DNA from: Lumnitzera littorea
Taxonomy: Eukaryota > Streptophyta > Magnoliopsida > Myrtales > Combretaceae
DNA length: 64,000 bases
Reading direction: 5' to 3'
Assembly (NCBI GenBank): GCA_024138015.1
Contig: JAMXBB010000003.1
Span: forward strand, 12,708,467 to 12,772,466
Each line of letters opens with the position of its first letter. Position 1 is the first letter of the stretch. The position numbers were made by a program, and so were the translations under genes. Of the stretch, positions 1-11,952 are shown piece by piece. A model generated the notes under the pieces. The model searched no databases, had not been told where the DNA came from, and was given only the letters and a program-made list of their open reading frames with translations.

Positions 1-550
1 TCAAGGGCATTAGATTCTAGGGTTCCCCTATAAATGGGGAACATGGATATAGTAATAGCAGAGCTTTGGGCAATTTTTTAGAAGATCACACATGCTATTT
101 AGAAAGGATTACTAAGAAATTGATTTGAAAATTGCGGAGCATTTATTACTATCTTATGATGTAAATTCAAAAAAACTAAATATGAACATATTTTGAATAA
201 CTTTAGGTAAAAAATATTGTAGCTACGCAATTGGAGGGTTTGAGCAGTATCTCGAGAAGTTAATCAGACTACTGATTAGCTTTCTGAGTAGGGACACCTT
301 CGAGATCAACCTTGCTAGGTTTTTCAAAGCTTACCTTCCTAAGCTTTATCTTCTATTTTGGATTTGGATCTTGCAAGATACAGATGTAGTCGTAGTGTGA
401 AACCTTTTTTCAATCATGTTTCGTCGGGAAGATTGTTGTTTTCTACTAATGGTTGAAATGTTTAAGTAGATTGAAAAGTCATGTTTTGTATTACAGTTTT
501 TAAGATAATAATATAATTGCTCCCTTTGTTATCCAAAAAAAAAAAAAATT
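1..550 (+). mobile_element. Probable 3' end of a LINE-type retroelement with poly(A) tail
   Basis: The stretch ends in a run of about 14 A residues (535-548) preceded by an AT-rich tail, as in a retroposed plant LINE. Near its start one frame (about 53-82) reads DIVIAELWAIF then a stop. This resembles the AELWAI motif at the start of the RNase H domain in plant LINE ORF2 proteins. No longer ORF survives and the 5' part lies outside the window. It could also be an unrelated retroposed transcript. Confidence 0.35.
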
Positions 551-640
551 AAAAAAAAAGAAACAATATATTGTGTTAAACTTATCACTTGCCTTAGTTA
601 ATAATTTGAAAAGAGTAGAAGTAGGGATACCACCGGGGTA

Positions 641-1776
641 TGAAGAACACTAAGCTAAACTCAAGAGGAGGGGGTGAATAGAGTTTTAAGGACAAATTGC
701 AATTCTTTTCCGATATAAACAATTAAATGCAATAATAAGAGTAATTAAAGCAACAATAAAACAATAATAAGTGCAGAAATTAAAAGAGATAGGGATAAAT
801 ATAACGTGAAGTTCAGACCGTTCCCTAGTCTTCACAGATACACAATGCCTCCAATCGAGGACTTTACACCACTTTATTGATTTCTCAATCTAAGCTCCAA
901 GAGCAACATATATACAAACTTAATTATACAAGTTTCTCACTCACAATTCTCAACACAAGTCACAATCTCTATTCACAACATAAAACTCAATCTTAAGAAT
1001 TATTGGTGTAGTACTTTTAACTCTCAATATCTTGCAACTAATAACTCACAAGCATTACACTTCAAATCTCTCTAAATATTAGCAATTTGTGGTACAAGTG
1101 ACTAAGAATTATAGATAACAAAAATACAAGAGAATGTTGAAATATTGCAACAAAAGATCAGTTCTCCACTGTCTTTGGTCGGGTTGTTGAGCATTTATAT
1201 CATCCTATTCAATTCTTTCCCATTACATTGCATTAAATGCTCCAGCGGTTAGTTGTATTAGACTTGCCTTGAACTATCGGCATGCTAGTACCTTGCACTA
1301 ATGGTAAGCCGATAACAAAATACTCTACTGGCATGATAACCGGCAAGTGAACTGGTAAGCTGACTCCTTCAAGCCAGTGAGCTTTTCTTTATGTTTTTTA
1401 GGGCTTTATATTGTTAGCCTGGTTCTTCCTTGAGTTATCAACTCGGTAGACCAAATATCACTTGAAAATTCTTTAAACACATAACAAACAAATACTCTTT
1501 GCAATCTAACTTCAAGATTATTTAATCATCACTCAAAAGATTAAATTTCTTATAGAGATAATTGATATATTTAATTATTAAGCAAATTAAGTGATCTTAT
1601 TCAATTACCTCAATATAATCAAATAATACTTTAATCATCTACTTGTTTTGTTCTCTTAAAAAATAACATGTTTAGTTATATACTTTTTGTTTTATTCTCA
1701 TTAAAATCAACAAGTTTAATTATATACTTTTTGTTTTGTTCTCATCAAAATTAAATTATGAACCCTAGGTTCAACA
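641..1776 (-). repeat. 3' LTR of the gag-only element
   Basis: Direct copy of 6788-7938 with scattered substitutions. Shared blocks include the region around CTTTTCCGATATAAAC and the outer terminus with CCTAGGTTCAACA (plus strand). On the minus strand it starts TGTTGAACC at 1776 and ends in CA at 641. Confidence 0.85.
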
Positions 1777-1790
1777 ATCTCCCCCTTTTT
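1777..1790 (-). promoter_or_regulatory. Polypurine tract of the gag-only element
   Basis: On the minus strand the sequence reads AAAAAGGGGGAGAT directly before the LTR start TGTTGAACC. This is the expected site and composition of the plus-strand DNA priming site. Confidence 0.75.
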
Positions 1791-4700
1791 AATGAGGACA
1801 AAACCTTATACTTTAAATGCTCCACCTTAATCTAATACTCCCCTCAATTAAGCACTCGATTTCAAGATATTTGATAATTGAATAAAATTATGTGAGTGCT
1901 CGCAAAATGAGAGTATATTGATGATTTAAGGAACTAAATCTCACTTCTAAATAACTTCACATAAAGAATATATCAAACTTTCAAAGAATTAAAATATGCT
2001 AAAGTTATAGGATCAATATCATCTTTTGAGTAACTATTATTAATTCGATGTAATATATGTTTTGACATTCTAACAACTTAAATATTTCTCTCCCTTTGGC
2101 CTCATCAAAAAGAGGAGGATCCAAGCGGTGAAGAAGGAAGAGGATTGAAGTTAAAATTTTGGTATAATCTTGGCTTAAGCCTTATGATATACCCCTTATA
2201 AAAGTGAAATTAAAGAACCTAAAAACCATGCCAAAATAAAATTTCCATAATAAATTCATCAAAATTAGGCTATGTCACATCAAATATTCAAAAATGTAAG
2301 CCAACTATGAGGAATATAATAACTCCATGAGATATATGAACCACAAGTAGTAAATAATATAAACAAGCAACATAAGCAATAAAAGCCAAGATAATGGCTA
2401 AAGGCAAGACAATACAAAATAACAATGGTAGTGGCTAATGGCTAAATTCATAACATGAGAAAAATATAATGAGAGCATATACATAATAGATTGAAAGTTA
2501 GCGATTCATGCAACTTGTAGATCATCGTCTTTAAGTTGGAGGAGGAATGAAGCAAGATGAGTATCTATAGTTTATCTAGAAATAGCTATAGTTCATCAAG
2601 GTGGCATCTTAATAGTCGATGGAGGGTTAGTAGAGAGAGAAGGTGAAGAGCGGAAGAAGAAGGGAGAGAAGATTGATGAAAGATGAAGAGAAAGAGGAGA
2701 GAGTGGAGAGTTGATTGATGGAGGAAATTTTAGATTTTGATGGAGGGAAAGAGATGAATTAAAGAGAGAGAAATGGGTTAAGGTTTGAGGAAAGAGAAAA
2801 GGAGTTTTTATAGAAGAAGGATGAGGGAGAGATGGTGCAGCGTGACTTTAAGTTGCGCCTGAAAATTGAATAACGGGCTTGCCGATATTTGGATGAGACG
2901 GCATGCCGGTTAAGAGAACAGAAGCAAAATGAATTGCTTCAAGAGTGGAGTATACCTGTATGTCGATAGTGATATGGACTGGCTTGCTTGTTACAAGCAC
3001 AGAACAAAAAAAAAAAAAAAAAAGTGAAAAAGGAGAGCAGTATACTAGCTTGCCAGTACTTGGGAATGTCGGCTTGTCGACTAAGAGAACGGAAGCAAAA
3101 TCAAGTTGTTAAAAACGCAGGTATACCGTCAAGTAAGTAAATTGTCTAACCAACATGTCGATTTTCTGTAGAAAAATAGTAGAGACTACTTGTTTGAGTA
3201 AAGTTACTAATCCAATTTAATTTGTAGAGGTTCAGTGAACATCTTAACACTTCAAACAAAGTCTATTTGAGTCCGTTAAAGCTCGAAAAACTTAATTTTT
3301 AACTAGATAGCCAAGATTTATCCGAATCAAATCCATAGAGCTAAGTAATTCATGATAAAGCAAAAGTGTCCATGTATGAGTAAATTATGTGCATAAGTAT
3401 TGAGTTTTTATACGCCAACATTTTAAGTAAAATTCAAATACATTTGAGCATAGTAGACATAAAATATAGCTTCAAGGCTCTACAAATTGTGAAATAACTA
3501 CTTAAGTTCCTTAATCATGCAAGTGGTTAGAAAGCAAGTGGAGATCCTTTCTCAATATTCAAGAGAAGTTCATGCTTTAAACAAGTTAAAAGACATTGAG
3601 AAACATAAAAGATACGTGATCAAGCTAAGTAACCTTCATATAAGCAAAAAATACTCAATTTTGCACTTAGAACCTAAAAAAGGTCTAGAGAGATTAAATA
3701 TTCACGAAATTTAAATTAAGCTAGTTTGACCACTCAAACATGATTTAGGGATGAAAATAGACATGTAAGCCTCAGTTTTGAGTACAAAAACTAATACATA
3801 ATTAATTTGTGCATATATTAACTTAGTTGCTTATGAATAACTTCAAGTGTACCTAAGGCATGCTAAACGCTATGTTTTATGCATGAAATCTATATGAGCA
3901 TGTTTCTTAGGCCTACATGAGTGTGAAAAGTTTGTTTCTTAGCAACATTAGTAAGATTTAACGAAATTAAGCCATTAGTTACTAGAAAGTTTATTATTAA
4001 GTCATGTAAATGCATGAATGACTAAATTTAAGCAATGAGGCTTAGTTGTCACAAAACAATACTTTAAGCAAGTTTTATCATTATATTCAAGTTTGTTGGA
4101 AGGAAAATATCACAAGAAGGATTTAGAAGTCCTAAAATCACCACTTAAAATCATTAAACTCAACTATTGAATACAAATTGAGCTTAATGTCACACATATA
4201 TACTAAATCAAGTTCATGATATTTTGGCATTCTAAATAAGTTTCAATGGTGTTTATAGATACAAGGGTAGCATGATTATAACATATAGCATGTAAATAGA
4301 CAAAATGATTACATGACTTCTCAAACAACAATAAGAGCTTAATTTGAGTTTAAAGGAGTCAAATTTGCACAAAAACAAAAGTAGGCCAGATTAATTATTC
4401 AACCACAATCTATGGGCAAAATTAAACATGCGAGAATTGGATTTGAACATGAAAATCAAAACATGGCAAAATTGTGTGCATATGATTCTAAATATACATG
4501 AGAAACTTCAAATATACACAAAAAGTATGATATTTGCCATTATCCATTCCAAGCAAGATTTATATGCATATTATGACTTGATGAGAGTTTAAGCATGGCT
4601 TGTGAAGCTAGTAATTGAAAAAACACTAGTTAAGTCCCTAAATACTTATGTGAGCTCAAATGTAGTTGAGGATATATCAATTATGCATAGTTTTATAATC

Positions 4701-5226
4701 AAATCAAGCCAACCATTTAAGCATGAAAATTAGCATATTTAAACATGTGGAAGCTAACATTTGACATTAAAATTAAAAGATGGTAGATATGTGCATAAGG
4801 AAGCCTAAGCAAATGTAGAAAACTTCAAGTGTACACAAAATATGCCAATTATTGTATAAAGACTACTTGAATGAGTTTCTTGAATCAAATACCATGTTAG
4901 ACGCATTTTAAGTTTTCTTTGAGCATTCTTCATTCAATTTTCTTGAGTTATTTCCATTTGAAGTTCCTACAAAAACATGTGATTATTTCTTTGGTACCTA
5001 TATGAGTTTGGTCTTTTGTGGTTAGTTACAATGATCTATCCTTATTCTTTTGGAGCCCAAACCATTTTACCTTTATGATTCAAATTGGTACTGTGATGTA
5101 TTGTATACGTATATGTAATATGGCTATATCTACTACAATAGTTACAAGTCTTAGTTGTTGCTTTTACAAAGTGACTTTTGTAAGACTTGTAAATATATTT
5201 TCTATTATAGTCAATTTCAGTTTTGT
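1777..5226 (-). other. Long non-coding internal region of the gag-only element
   Basis: About 3.4 kb between the end of gag and the 3' LTR. It is AT-rich with stops in all frames and no trace of RT, integrase or RNase H motifs. The minus strand of 2090-2120 carries a second purine-rich stretch, TGATGAGGCCAAAGGGAG, resembling an additional PPT. The short 65-codon + strand ORF at 3517-3714 has no recognisable domain and I do not regard it as a gene. Confidence 0.6.
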
Positions 5227-6705
5227 TTAGTCAATTCCGATTTTGTTTAATCCTTTCCTTTGACAGCCAAGGAGCTTATATGAATTCTTTTCTCCATTCA
5301 CAAACTTGGCTATAGTTTGTTTTGAATTATCTAAGCTAGACTTCAAGATAGCGTTTTCAATTTGAAGTTCTCCTAACTTATTAACTATATTATCCTCATT
5401 TTTCATGCTATCAACTTTTGTTTCAGGAGAATTGTGCTTTTCTTTTAATTGATTATTTTCCTTAGCCAACTCCTTATTCCTAAGATTCAATGCTTTATTG
5501 TTTTTATTTAATTTATCAACTTCTAATCTTAAGTCCTTATTATCTTCCTCTAAACTTTCTTTGACATCATTCACTTTATTATATTCATTTCTAAATAAAT
5601 CAAATTCACTTCCTATTTCAATCATCATTTGTTTCATTATTTTGTTCTTCTTTTGAGCCTTAATAAATTTTTTAAGTAATTCATCATACATATTTTTGAG
5701 CTCATCAAATGAAAAATCACTAGAAGTAGAACATATCTCATTATCTATTGCCATAAAGTATATTTCTTCTTCTGAGTCACTTGAATCATTATCACTCAAA
5801 ATCACCATCATAGCTTTTTTCCTTACTCTTTTTTTGGCCTTCTTAAGATCCAGGCAATATTGTTGAATGTGACCCGGTTTTTGGTAATTATAGTATTTGA
5901 TTACTTCCTTCTTCTCCTTCCTTGACCGAGATATATTTTTATCTTTATCTTTTGTCAATTTCCTATTAAGCTTCATGAATTTTTTAAAATTTCTTATGAT
6001 CATTGCCATATCATCATCATCATCATCTTCACTTTCATCACTACTAGAGCTCTCTTTGATTGCTTTTAAAGTAATTATTTTCTTCTTAGATTCCTTTCCT
6101 TACTTTTTCACTATCTCGTGAGTTTTAAGAGTTTCAAGAAGTTGCTCTTTTGGCATTGTGTTAAGATCATGTGCTTCTTCAATCGTGGTTTTTTTAGCTT
6201 TCTAATCTCTTGGTAAAGACCTAAGAATTTTAGAATTTATTTCAAGGTTAGTAAATGTCTTTTTAAGAACACTCAAAAGATTAATGATATTGATGAATCT
6301 ATTAAGTATCTCATTAATAGTTTCATTTGGATCCATTTTAAGGTTTTCAAATTGTTTACATAATAAGCTTATATTTATATCCCTTACTCAGTTAGTTCCT
6401 TCATATGTACCTTTTAATTCTTCCCAATTTTCCTTAGCACTCTTACATGTACAAACTCTATTAAAGTCATTTTCATTAATAGCACAATGCAAGATATTTA
6501 TAGTTATTTCATTTAAGTTTAACAATTTCCAATTATTATCAATGTAATTGTTTTCTTTCTTGCCTTTTATCTTGAATGGCCCTTTATCCACTACTTGCCA
6601 CAATAATTTATTTTATGTTTCTAAGAATATACTCATCTTACATTTTCAATAAGGATAATTATTCCCAGTTAATAGTGGTGGTCTATTTATAGCTTGCCCT
6701 TCCAT
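5227..6705 (-). pseudogene. gag: Copia-type Gag (UBN2 domain, zinc knuckle, coiled coil), interrupted by stops
   Basis: Structural protein of the LTR element that would form virus-like particles in the cytoplasm and package the RNA. Reading from an ATG at 6705 in one continuous frame of 493 codons, the N-terminal part has UBN2 signatures: RPPLLTGNNYPY, LWQVVDKGPF and NRVCTCKSAKENW. An acidic Ser/Asp patch follows, then a degenerate zinc knuckle YYNYQKPGHIQQYC, whose first two Cys are replaced by Tyr. The C-terminal third is rich in Lys, Glu, Asn and Leu with heptad spacing (LRLEVDKLNKNNKALNLRN) and is a likely coiled coil. Several in-frame stops but no frameshift are seen. At least three fall where the family has Trp or Gln (YPY*K, LET*NK, PRD*K). 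The protein is not functional as it stands. Confidence 0.8.
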
Positions 6706-6772
6706 AAAGCCTAGTGTATTAAATGTTATGTTCTTTACTCTAATATGCGATTAAGCAAAAGATTTAGAGACT

Positions 6773-6785
6773 AGCTCTGATATCA
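6773..6785 (-). promoter_or_regulatory. Primer binding site, tRNA-iMet type
   Basis: On the minus strand the sequence is TGATATCAGAGCT, two bases after the 5' LTR. It matches the usual plant iMet site TGGTATCAGAGC except for one G-to-A change. Confidence 0.75.
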
Positions 6786-6787
6786 AT

Positions 6788-6808
6788 TAAAAAACATTAG
6801 GCTAAACT

Positions 6809-6858
<50 letters not shown>

Positions 6859-7938
6859 GGTGAATTGAGTTTTAAGGATAAATTGTAATTCTTTTCCGAT
6901 ATAAACAACTAAATACAATAAAAAAAGTAATCAAAGTAATAATAAAACAATAATAAGTACGGAAATTAAAAGAGATAGGGATAAATAAGATTAAGCTAAG
7001 ATATAACGTGGAGCTTGGACTGCTCCTTAGTCTCTACAAACAAATAATGCCTTTAATCGAGGACTTCACACTACTTTATTGATTTCTCAATCCAAGCTCT
7101 AAGAGCTATATATACATAAACTTGATTACACAAGTTTCTCACTCACAATTCTCAACACAAGTCACGATCTCTATTCACAACATAAAACTCAATCTTAAGA
7201 ATTATTGGTGTAGTACTTTTAACTCTCAATATCTTGCAACTAATAACTCACAAGCACTATACTTTAAATCTCTCTAAATATTAGCAATTTGTGGTACAAG
7301 AGATAATGAGAATTATAGATAACAAGAATACAAGAGAATGTTGAAATATTGTAGCAAAAGATCAATTCTCTATTATCCTTGGTAGGGTTGTTGAGTATTT
7401 ATATCATCTCATTCAATTCTTCCCATTATAGTACATTAAATGCTTCAACGGCTAGTTATATCAAATTTACCTTAAACTATCAGTAAGTTGATAACAAAAT
7501 ACTCTACCGGCATGATAATTGACAAGTGAATTGGTAAGCCAAGCTTTTCTTTGTGTTTTTCAGGGCTTTATACTGTCAATTGGGTTCTTCCTTGAGTCAT
7601 TAACCCGGTAGACCAAATATCACTTGGAAATTCTTTTAATACATAATAAACAAATACTCTTTGCAATTTAACTTTAAGATCATTTGATTACCATTCAAAA
7701 GATTAAATTTCTTGTAGAGACAATTGATATATTTAATCATTAAGCAAATTAATTGAACTTATTCAATTATCTCAATATAATCAAATAATACTTTAATCAT
7801 CCACTTATTTTGTTTTCTTAAAAAACAATATGTTTAGTTATATATTTTTTGTTTTGTTCTCATTAAAATTAACAAGTTTAATTATATACTTTTTATTTTG
7901 TTCTTATCAAAATTAAACTATGAACCCTAGGTTCAACA
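6788..7938 (-). repeat. 5' LTR of the gag-only element
   Basis: Direct repeat of 641-1776. It starts TGTTGAACC at 7938 on the minus strand. It differs from its partner mainly by substitutions and by an expanded AG/G simple repeat near its inner end. Confidence 0.85.
6811..6860. repeat. (AG)n microsatellite followed by a G13 run
   Basis: About 37 bases of AG repeat run directly into 13 consecutive G. The same point in the partner LTR (near 661-676) has only a short AG/G-rich motif, so the expansion arose after insertion of the element or is an assembly artefact. Confidence 0.9.
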
Positions 7939-7943
7939 AGGTA

Positions 7944-8650
7944 GGTTTGGAATGGGTTTTATAAAACCTGAACCTGACCCAATACCTTATAGAGCTTCCT
8001 AAACTCTATAGGATACCTTATAGAGTTTTTATTCTATTTCTAAAACTTATCTCTATAGGATTTTATAGAACCTATTAAAAACTCGACTTGACTTATTAAT
8101 GACAAAAAAAAAAATGATTCGTGGATGTATACCAAAAATAAAACAAATGGTGTATGGTTATTCAAGATCAAATCAATTTCTTTTTTTTTTTTTTAAATTA
8201 ATACACGATTAATGAAAAGAAGATGGGTAGGGATTAAGGAATGTGACTTACTAGCTGGGAGAAAAGGTAAAGGTGAGAGAAAAGAATCATACATTAAGTG
8301 TAAGAGTATAAAACTATGAAAGAGATAAAGAGATGGGTGTAGGGTTTTTTTTTTTTTTTTTTAAAGATAAAGTATGAAGAGACAAAATATCTCTTTTTAA
8401 TTATCATGTGTTATTATTTACAACAAATACTAAATTACCAATATTATATATATTTATTATTATATTTAACCAAGTTTGAGTTTTCTGTCGGGTTTTTTTC
8501 TAAATTCTAAAACTTAATTTGAAACCTTATAGAGTTTAAGAGTTACTTTTAAAACTTATCCTAAAACCTTATAGAACAAAACTTATAGGGATTTTAGTGA
8601 ATTGGGAGGGTCGGAAACCTAATAATGACTTGCTCAATAAGATCCTTAAG
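7944..8650. other. AT-rich flank, possibly the host repeat into which the gag-only element inserted
   Basis: No coding signal. Short motifs such as CCTTATAGAG and CTCTATAGG recur at 7985-8080 and again at 8520-8600. Joining the flanks of the gag-only element (about 620-640 with 7944 onward) gives a TAGGGATACCACC start and GGTTTGG-type text reminiscent of hAT-related non-autonomous repeats. No TIR pair or TSD could be fixed. Confidence 0.3.
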
Positions 8651-8952
8651 TGGAAGGAGTTAAAAGGGAATAGATCATTTATCTTAAAATGAGTTCCTGT
8701 GTGACTCTCCTACTCATGGCTAGATATCTATTGCCCTTGGAGTAGCTAAAAGACGGCAAAGAGATTTAACTTGATTTCTCTTTCCTTTTGATTTTATGTA
8801 ATTTTAAAAACTTTTAGTAAATTGTTTAATTAAACTCATTAATAATATTTTTTTATTAATTAATAATTATGAACTAATTGAAATTTGACATGTATCATTT
8901 GATTAACATTGGTACTTAATAATAAAATACACTTGTGTTTATTAAAAAACAA

Positions 8953-9198
8953 AGGGTTAATATCACATTTAATATCTAGACTTTGCCCATTTTTATACTT
9001 AATCACTTGAAGATTAAAAATATCAGTTTGCTACATACAAATTACTTTTTGAGATCATTTATATTAATGAATTGGGCTATATTCTATATATACGTGCACA
9101 GTTTAAATAGTTAAATGCAAAAATAGATAAGGTTGAGGTAATTAAATTGTAAGAATAGATAAAGTTTAGGTATCAAATGTGATATTTATCAAAAAAGA
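8953..9198. repeat. MITE-like element with imperfect terminal inverted repeats
   Basis: The left end GGGTTAATATCACATTTAAT is mirrored by the right end, whose reverse complement contains GATAAATATCACATTTGATA. Inside these, CTAGACTTTGCCC and the reverse complement of the right arm, CTAAACTTTATC, correspond. There is no coding capacity and I could not fix the TSD. Confidence 0.55.
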
Positions 9199-10565
9199 GT
9201 AATTTAAAATGGAATGAATTTGAATGGGTTAGAATTGAATGGAATTAAAAATTGAAATGGTAAAACCACTGCCTTGTTTGCAAATGCCATTGGAATGAAA
9301 TGGGCCTTTAAGAGTATTGTTAAAAACACCTTGATTATTAGATATTGCATTTAATTTGGGGGTTAAATAACTAATTTTTATTTAATGATAATTAACAAAG
9401 ATAGAAACAAGTCTACCTTATCGATTTCTCTTGAAATTAAAATCATGAATTTCCTTATAAAAGTACTTTCAAACGTAGAATGAAAAATAAAAGCCCTAAA
9501 ATTATTCCCAACTATGAAAAGTGATATTTTTTATTAATTTTTTTTGGCCGTGACATTACATACTAAACTTCTTGACAAGGGAAATTTTGTAAAAAAGGAA
9601 AGAATATTGCGAGTTTACAACTACGAGAGAAGCGGCCGAAATGTCATTTGTGAGTAGTTGTTGGATACCTAATAACCACTGAGCGTTGAACCTGAAAGGG
9701 ACATGTGTTTTAGCCCATAACCTCCATCTCCGTCCAAAAAGTCAAAATCCACGTCAGTCTATCCATCACGGTCCAATGGAAGGAACAAAAAAAATAAAAT
9801 AAAATAAAAACGAGAAGAAAAAAGAAAAGCAAAGCCCGATGAATGAGTTCGTGGAAAGTGAAAGCCGCACTCTGCGTTCGCTTGCCCGCCAGAATTAAAA
9901 TTCTTTTCGAATATTTAAAGGTATCTATACATATTCGGATTATCATGGGATGATGTTCTTTTTTTTCTTTTGCATTTTCCCTTCTATCGATTAGCTTTTT
10001 TCATTTTAAATTTATTGTATATTAGTAAATTTTTAAAATTCTTAAATTCTGAAAGGGATATTTTAAAAATTCTTATCTAAAATTCCAATATTGTATCTGA
10101 AGTTTTAAAATTATTAGAGATAGTAACTAGTCGAAGTTTTGTTTATTAATTCACTATTATACCTAATAGTTTTATACTCTTTCACTGGTGCTTACCACGT
10201 CATTGTTGGAAATAAATTTTATCATAAGTTCAATTAAATATAATATTTATCATTTTCAAACTTTATTGTTAGAATTTGATAAGTAAAAATTTAACTACAT
10301 CGTAATATTTAGTAATATCAAATTTTAGATACAAAATTGAATAAAACATGATTTTGTTATCATCCCCAAGTAAAATAATTTTCTTTTTGTCAATTATAGG
10401 AAAGGAGAAGTTGAATTATAGTTTATTCTAATAATAGATAAGTGATTATATTATTAGACTACAATAGTCTTATTGTAACTAAATTAATTAAAAATAAAAA
10501 ACCGATCATAGCAAATGTAAGTCAAGTAATGTTGTACTCCAATTGGTTACATGAAAATATATGGG
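9199..10565. other. Intergenic DNA upstream of the PCS gene
   Basis: About 1.4 kb with no supportable gene. The stretch 9600-9950 is less AT-rich and looks like single-copy DNA. The 78-codon minus-strand ORF there has low-complexity, Phe-rich content and no recognisable domain. Confidence 0.4.
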
Positions 10566-11620
10566 GTGGATATTGCATTTAATACATGGATTTTGCCAAA
10601 TTTTATAATTAACTACTACTACTTACAAACTTTTTGGGTCATCTATAGTATAGTTGGGCAAAAAAAATTGCGAACTATGAATTGAATTGTAAATTGAACA
10701 GAACTAAACCGAATACAAAATTGGTTTTTTTTTTTTTTTTTTTTTTTATGAATTGTTTGATCACGGTTCGATTCGGGAAAGCAAACTGAATTGAATCGTT
10801 TGGTTAAACAAAAATAATTTTATACAATAGTTTTGTTATTTTTTTTTTATCTATTTTTATGTATTTCATCAAATTTTTCATATTTTCTTATTTTTTGTCT
10901 TATTTTTGGATAAATTATTAAAATGAAGTGGAATAAGTTCCATTAAAAATTTCACATTTAGATAATTTTTTTTTTCTAAATTGTAATTTTCTTATATATT
11001 TTTAAATCAAGTGTTTTGCTTTGGCCGTTTTTATGTGTCTCTTATTTTTTGTTCCAGTCTTTAATATGTTTCTTTTATTTTTTTTGTCTCTTTTTGATGG
11101 GTAGCTCTATTTCTCTCTTTTTATTTGTTTATTCATTAAAATAAAGTCTCTTATCATCATTTAATCAAGTTGAGTTTGTTAAGATATTATATGACTTTTT
11201 ACTAAATATCATTACACATAATAAATATACTAGAAATTAATTGGAAACATATGAAATTTTAATAAAAAAAACATATTATTGGAAATAAAAATATTTAGTG
11301 AAAATTTGATATAAACGGCTTGAATGGTGATTTAGATCAGATCGAATTGGTTTTAAATAGGTTTAAAAAATTTATAAATTAAATCATACAGTAAAGTTCG
11401 ATTTCAAAAAAAAAAAAAAAGTTGAACCATTATATTGAGTTGAGTTCGATAAAAGGGGGTGAATTGTACATAGTACCTAAATCAAGTAATTACTTCAAAA
11501 AATAAGCAAAATTTAAGTAATGAATTACAATAATATACAAAGTTTAGTATTAGATCGAAGCTTTTAAACAACTTGATTGCAAATATGATAAAGTTCCGGT
11601 AGTAGATGTGATATTACGAA
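10566..11620. repeat. Second MITE of the same type, enlarged by a nested repeat
   Basis: The left end (TATTGCATTTAATACATGGA, then TTTTGCC) and the reverse complement of the right end (AATATCACATCTACTACCGG, then AACTTTATC) resemble the termini of the 8953-9198 element. About 0.8 kb of a different repeat (10643-11460) separates the two arms. The right end lies roughly 330 bases from the PCS start codon, inside the likely promoter region. Confidence 0.45.
10643..11460 (+). repeat. Interspersed repeat, member 1
   Basis: The start (GTTGGGCAAAAAAAATTGCG, then AACTATGAATTGAATTG) and the end (GTTCGATTTC, a poly-A run, TTGAACCATTATATTGAG) correspond to the start and end of 63556-64000. The two are members of one non-coding repeat family. 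The CGGTTCG/GAATCG-rich text is common in non-autonomous hAT-type repeats, but no TIR was proved. Confidence 0.5.
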
Positions 11621-11952
11621 AATATATTTATTATTCTCAATAAACTACCAAGTTAAAAAAAATAAAATATTACTTTTTTTTTATAGAAAAAAATAAATAA
11701 AGGCATTTAATTAGATAGTTATTATCTTTTCAAATATGAGTAATGCGGGTACGGGTTTCCACTATAATATTCGGAGCTTATAATAGCATCCTGTACCATT
11801 AGAACTTTATGTCCACCCGAGTGCGAACTTTTGTATAGGTAATTTCTAAGGCTTGGAAAACGAAATTTAGAGGGTCACTGGCAAAGTAGTCGTCTGCTAT
11901 ACTTGTATATCTGTTTCGCTTCTAGGGCTTCCAGTTCTGATTCTAGTCGAAA
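11621..11952 (+). promoter_or_regulatory. Proximal promoter and 5' leader of the PCS gene
   Basis: A TATA-like TTATAATAG lies at 11778-11786, about 170 bases before the ATG, and another AT-rich box (ACTATAATAT) at 11761. The leader becomes CT-rich toward the gene. An in-frame TAG at 11944-11946 blocks any N-terminal extension. The transcription start was not determined. Confidence 0.35.

Larger units (their letters stand above)
641..7938 (-). mobile_element. Non-autonomous gag-only Copia-type LTR retrotransposon (TR-GAG-like)
   Basis: A complete LTR element of about 7.3 kb read on the minus strand. Two direct repeats of about 1.14 kb (641-1776 and 6788-7938) bound it. The outer end begins TGTTGAACC on the minus strand. 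A tRNA-iMet-type primer binding site lies just inside the 5' LTR and a purine-rich PPT just before the 3' LTR. The target duplication is GGGTA (636-640) against AGGTA (7939-7943), four of five identical. The only coding remnant is a Copia-type Gag (5227-6705). No protease, integrase, RT or RNase H is visible in the remaining 3.4 kb. Gag-only LTR elements in plants are known as TR-GAG and rely on enzymes from related elements; assigning this one to that class is inference. Confidence 0.82.

Noticed and set aside
5897..6121. Plus-strand Ser/Phe-rich ORFs opposite the gag region (also 6284-6547)
   Set aside because: They are antisense shadows of the minus-strand Gag frame; their composition mirrors the acidic and Lys-rich Gag segments.
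9710..9946. 78-codon minus-strand ORF upstream of PCS
   Set aside because: Phe-rich low-complexity translation, no homology recognised and no splice partner.
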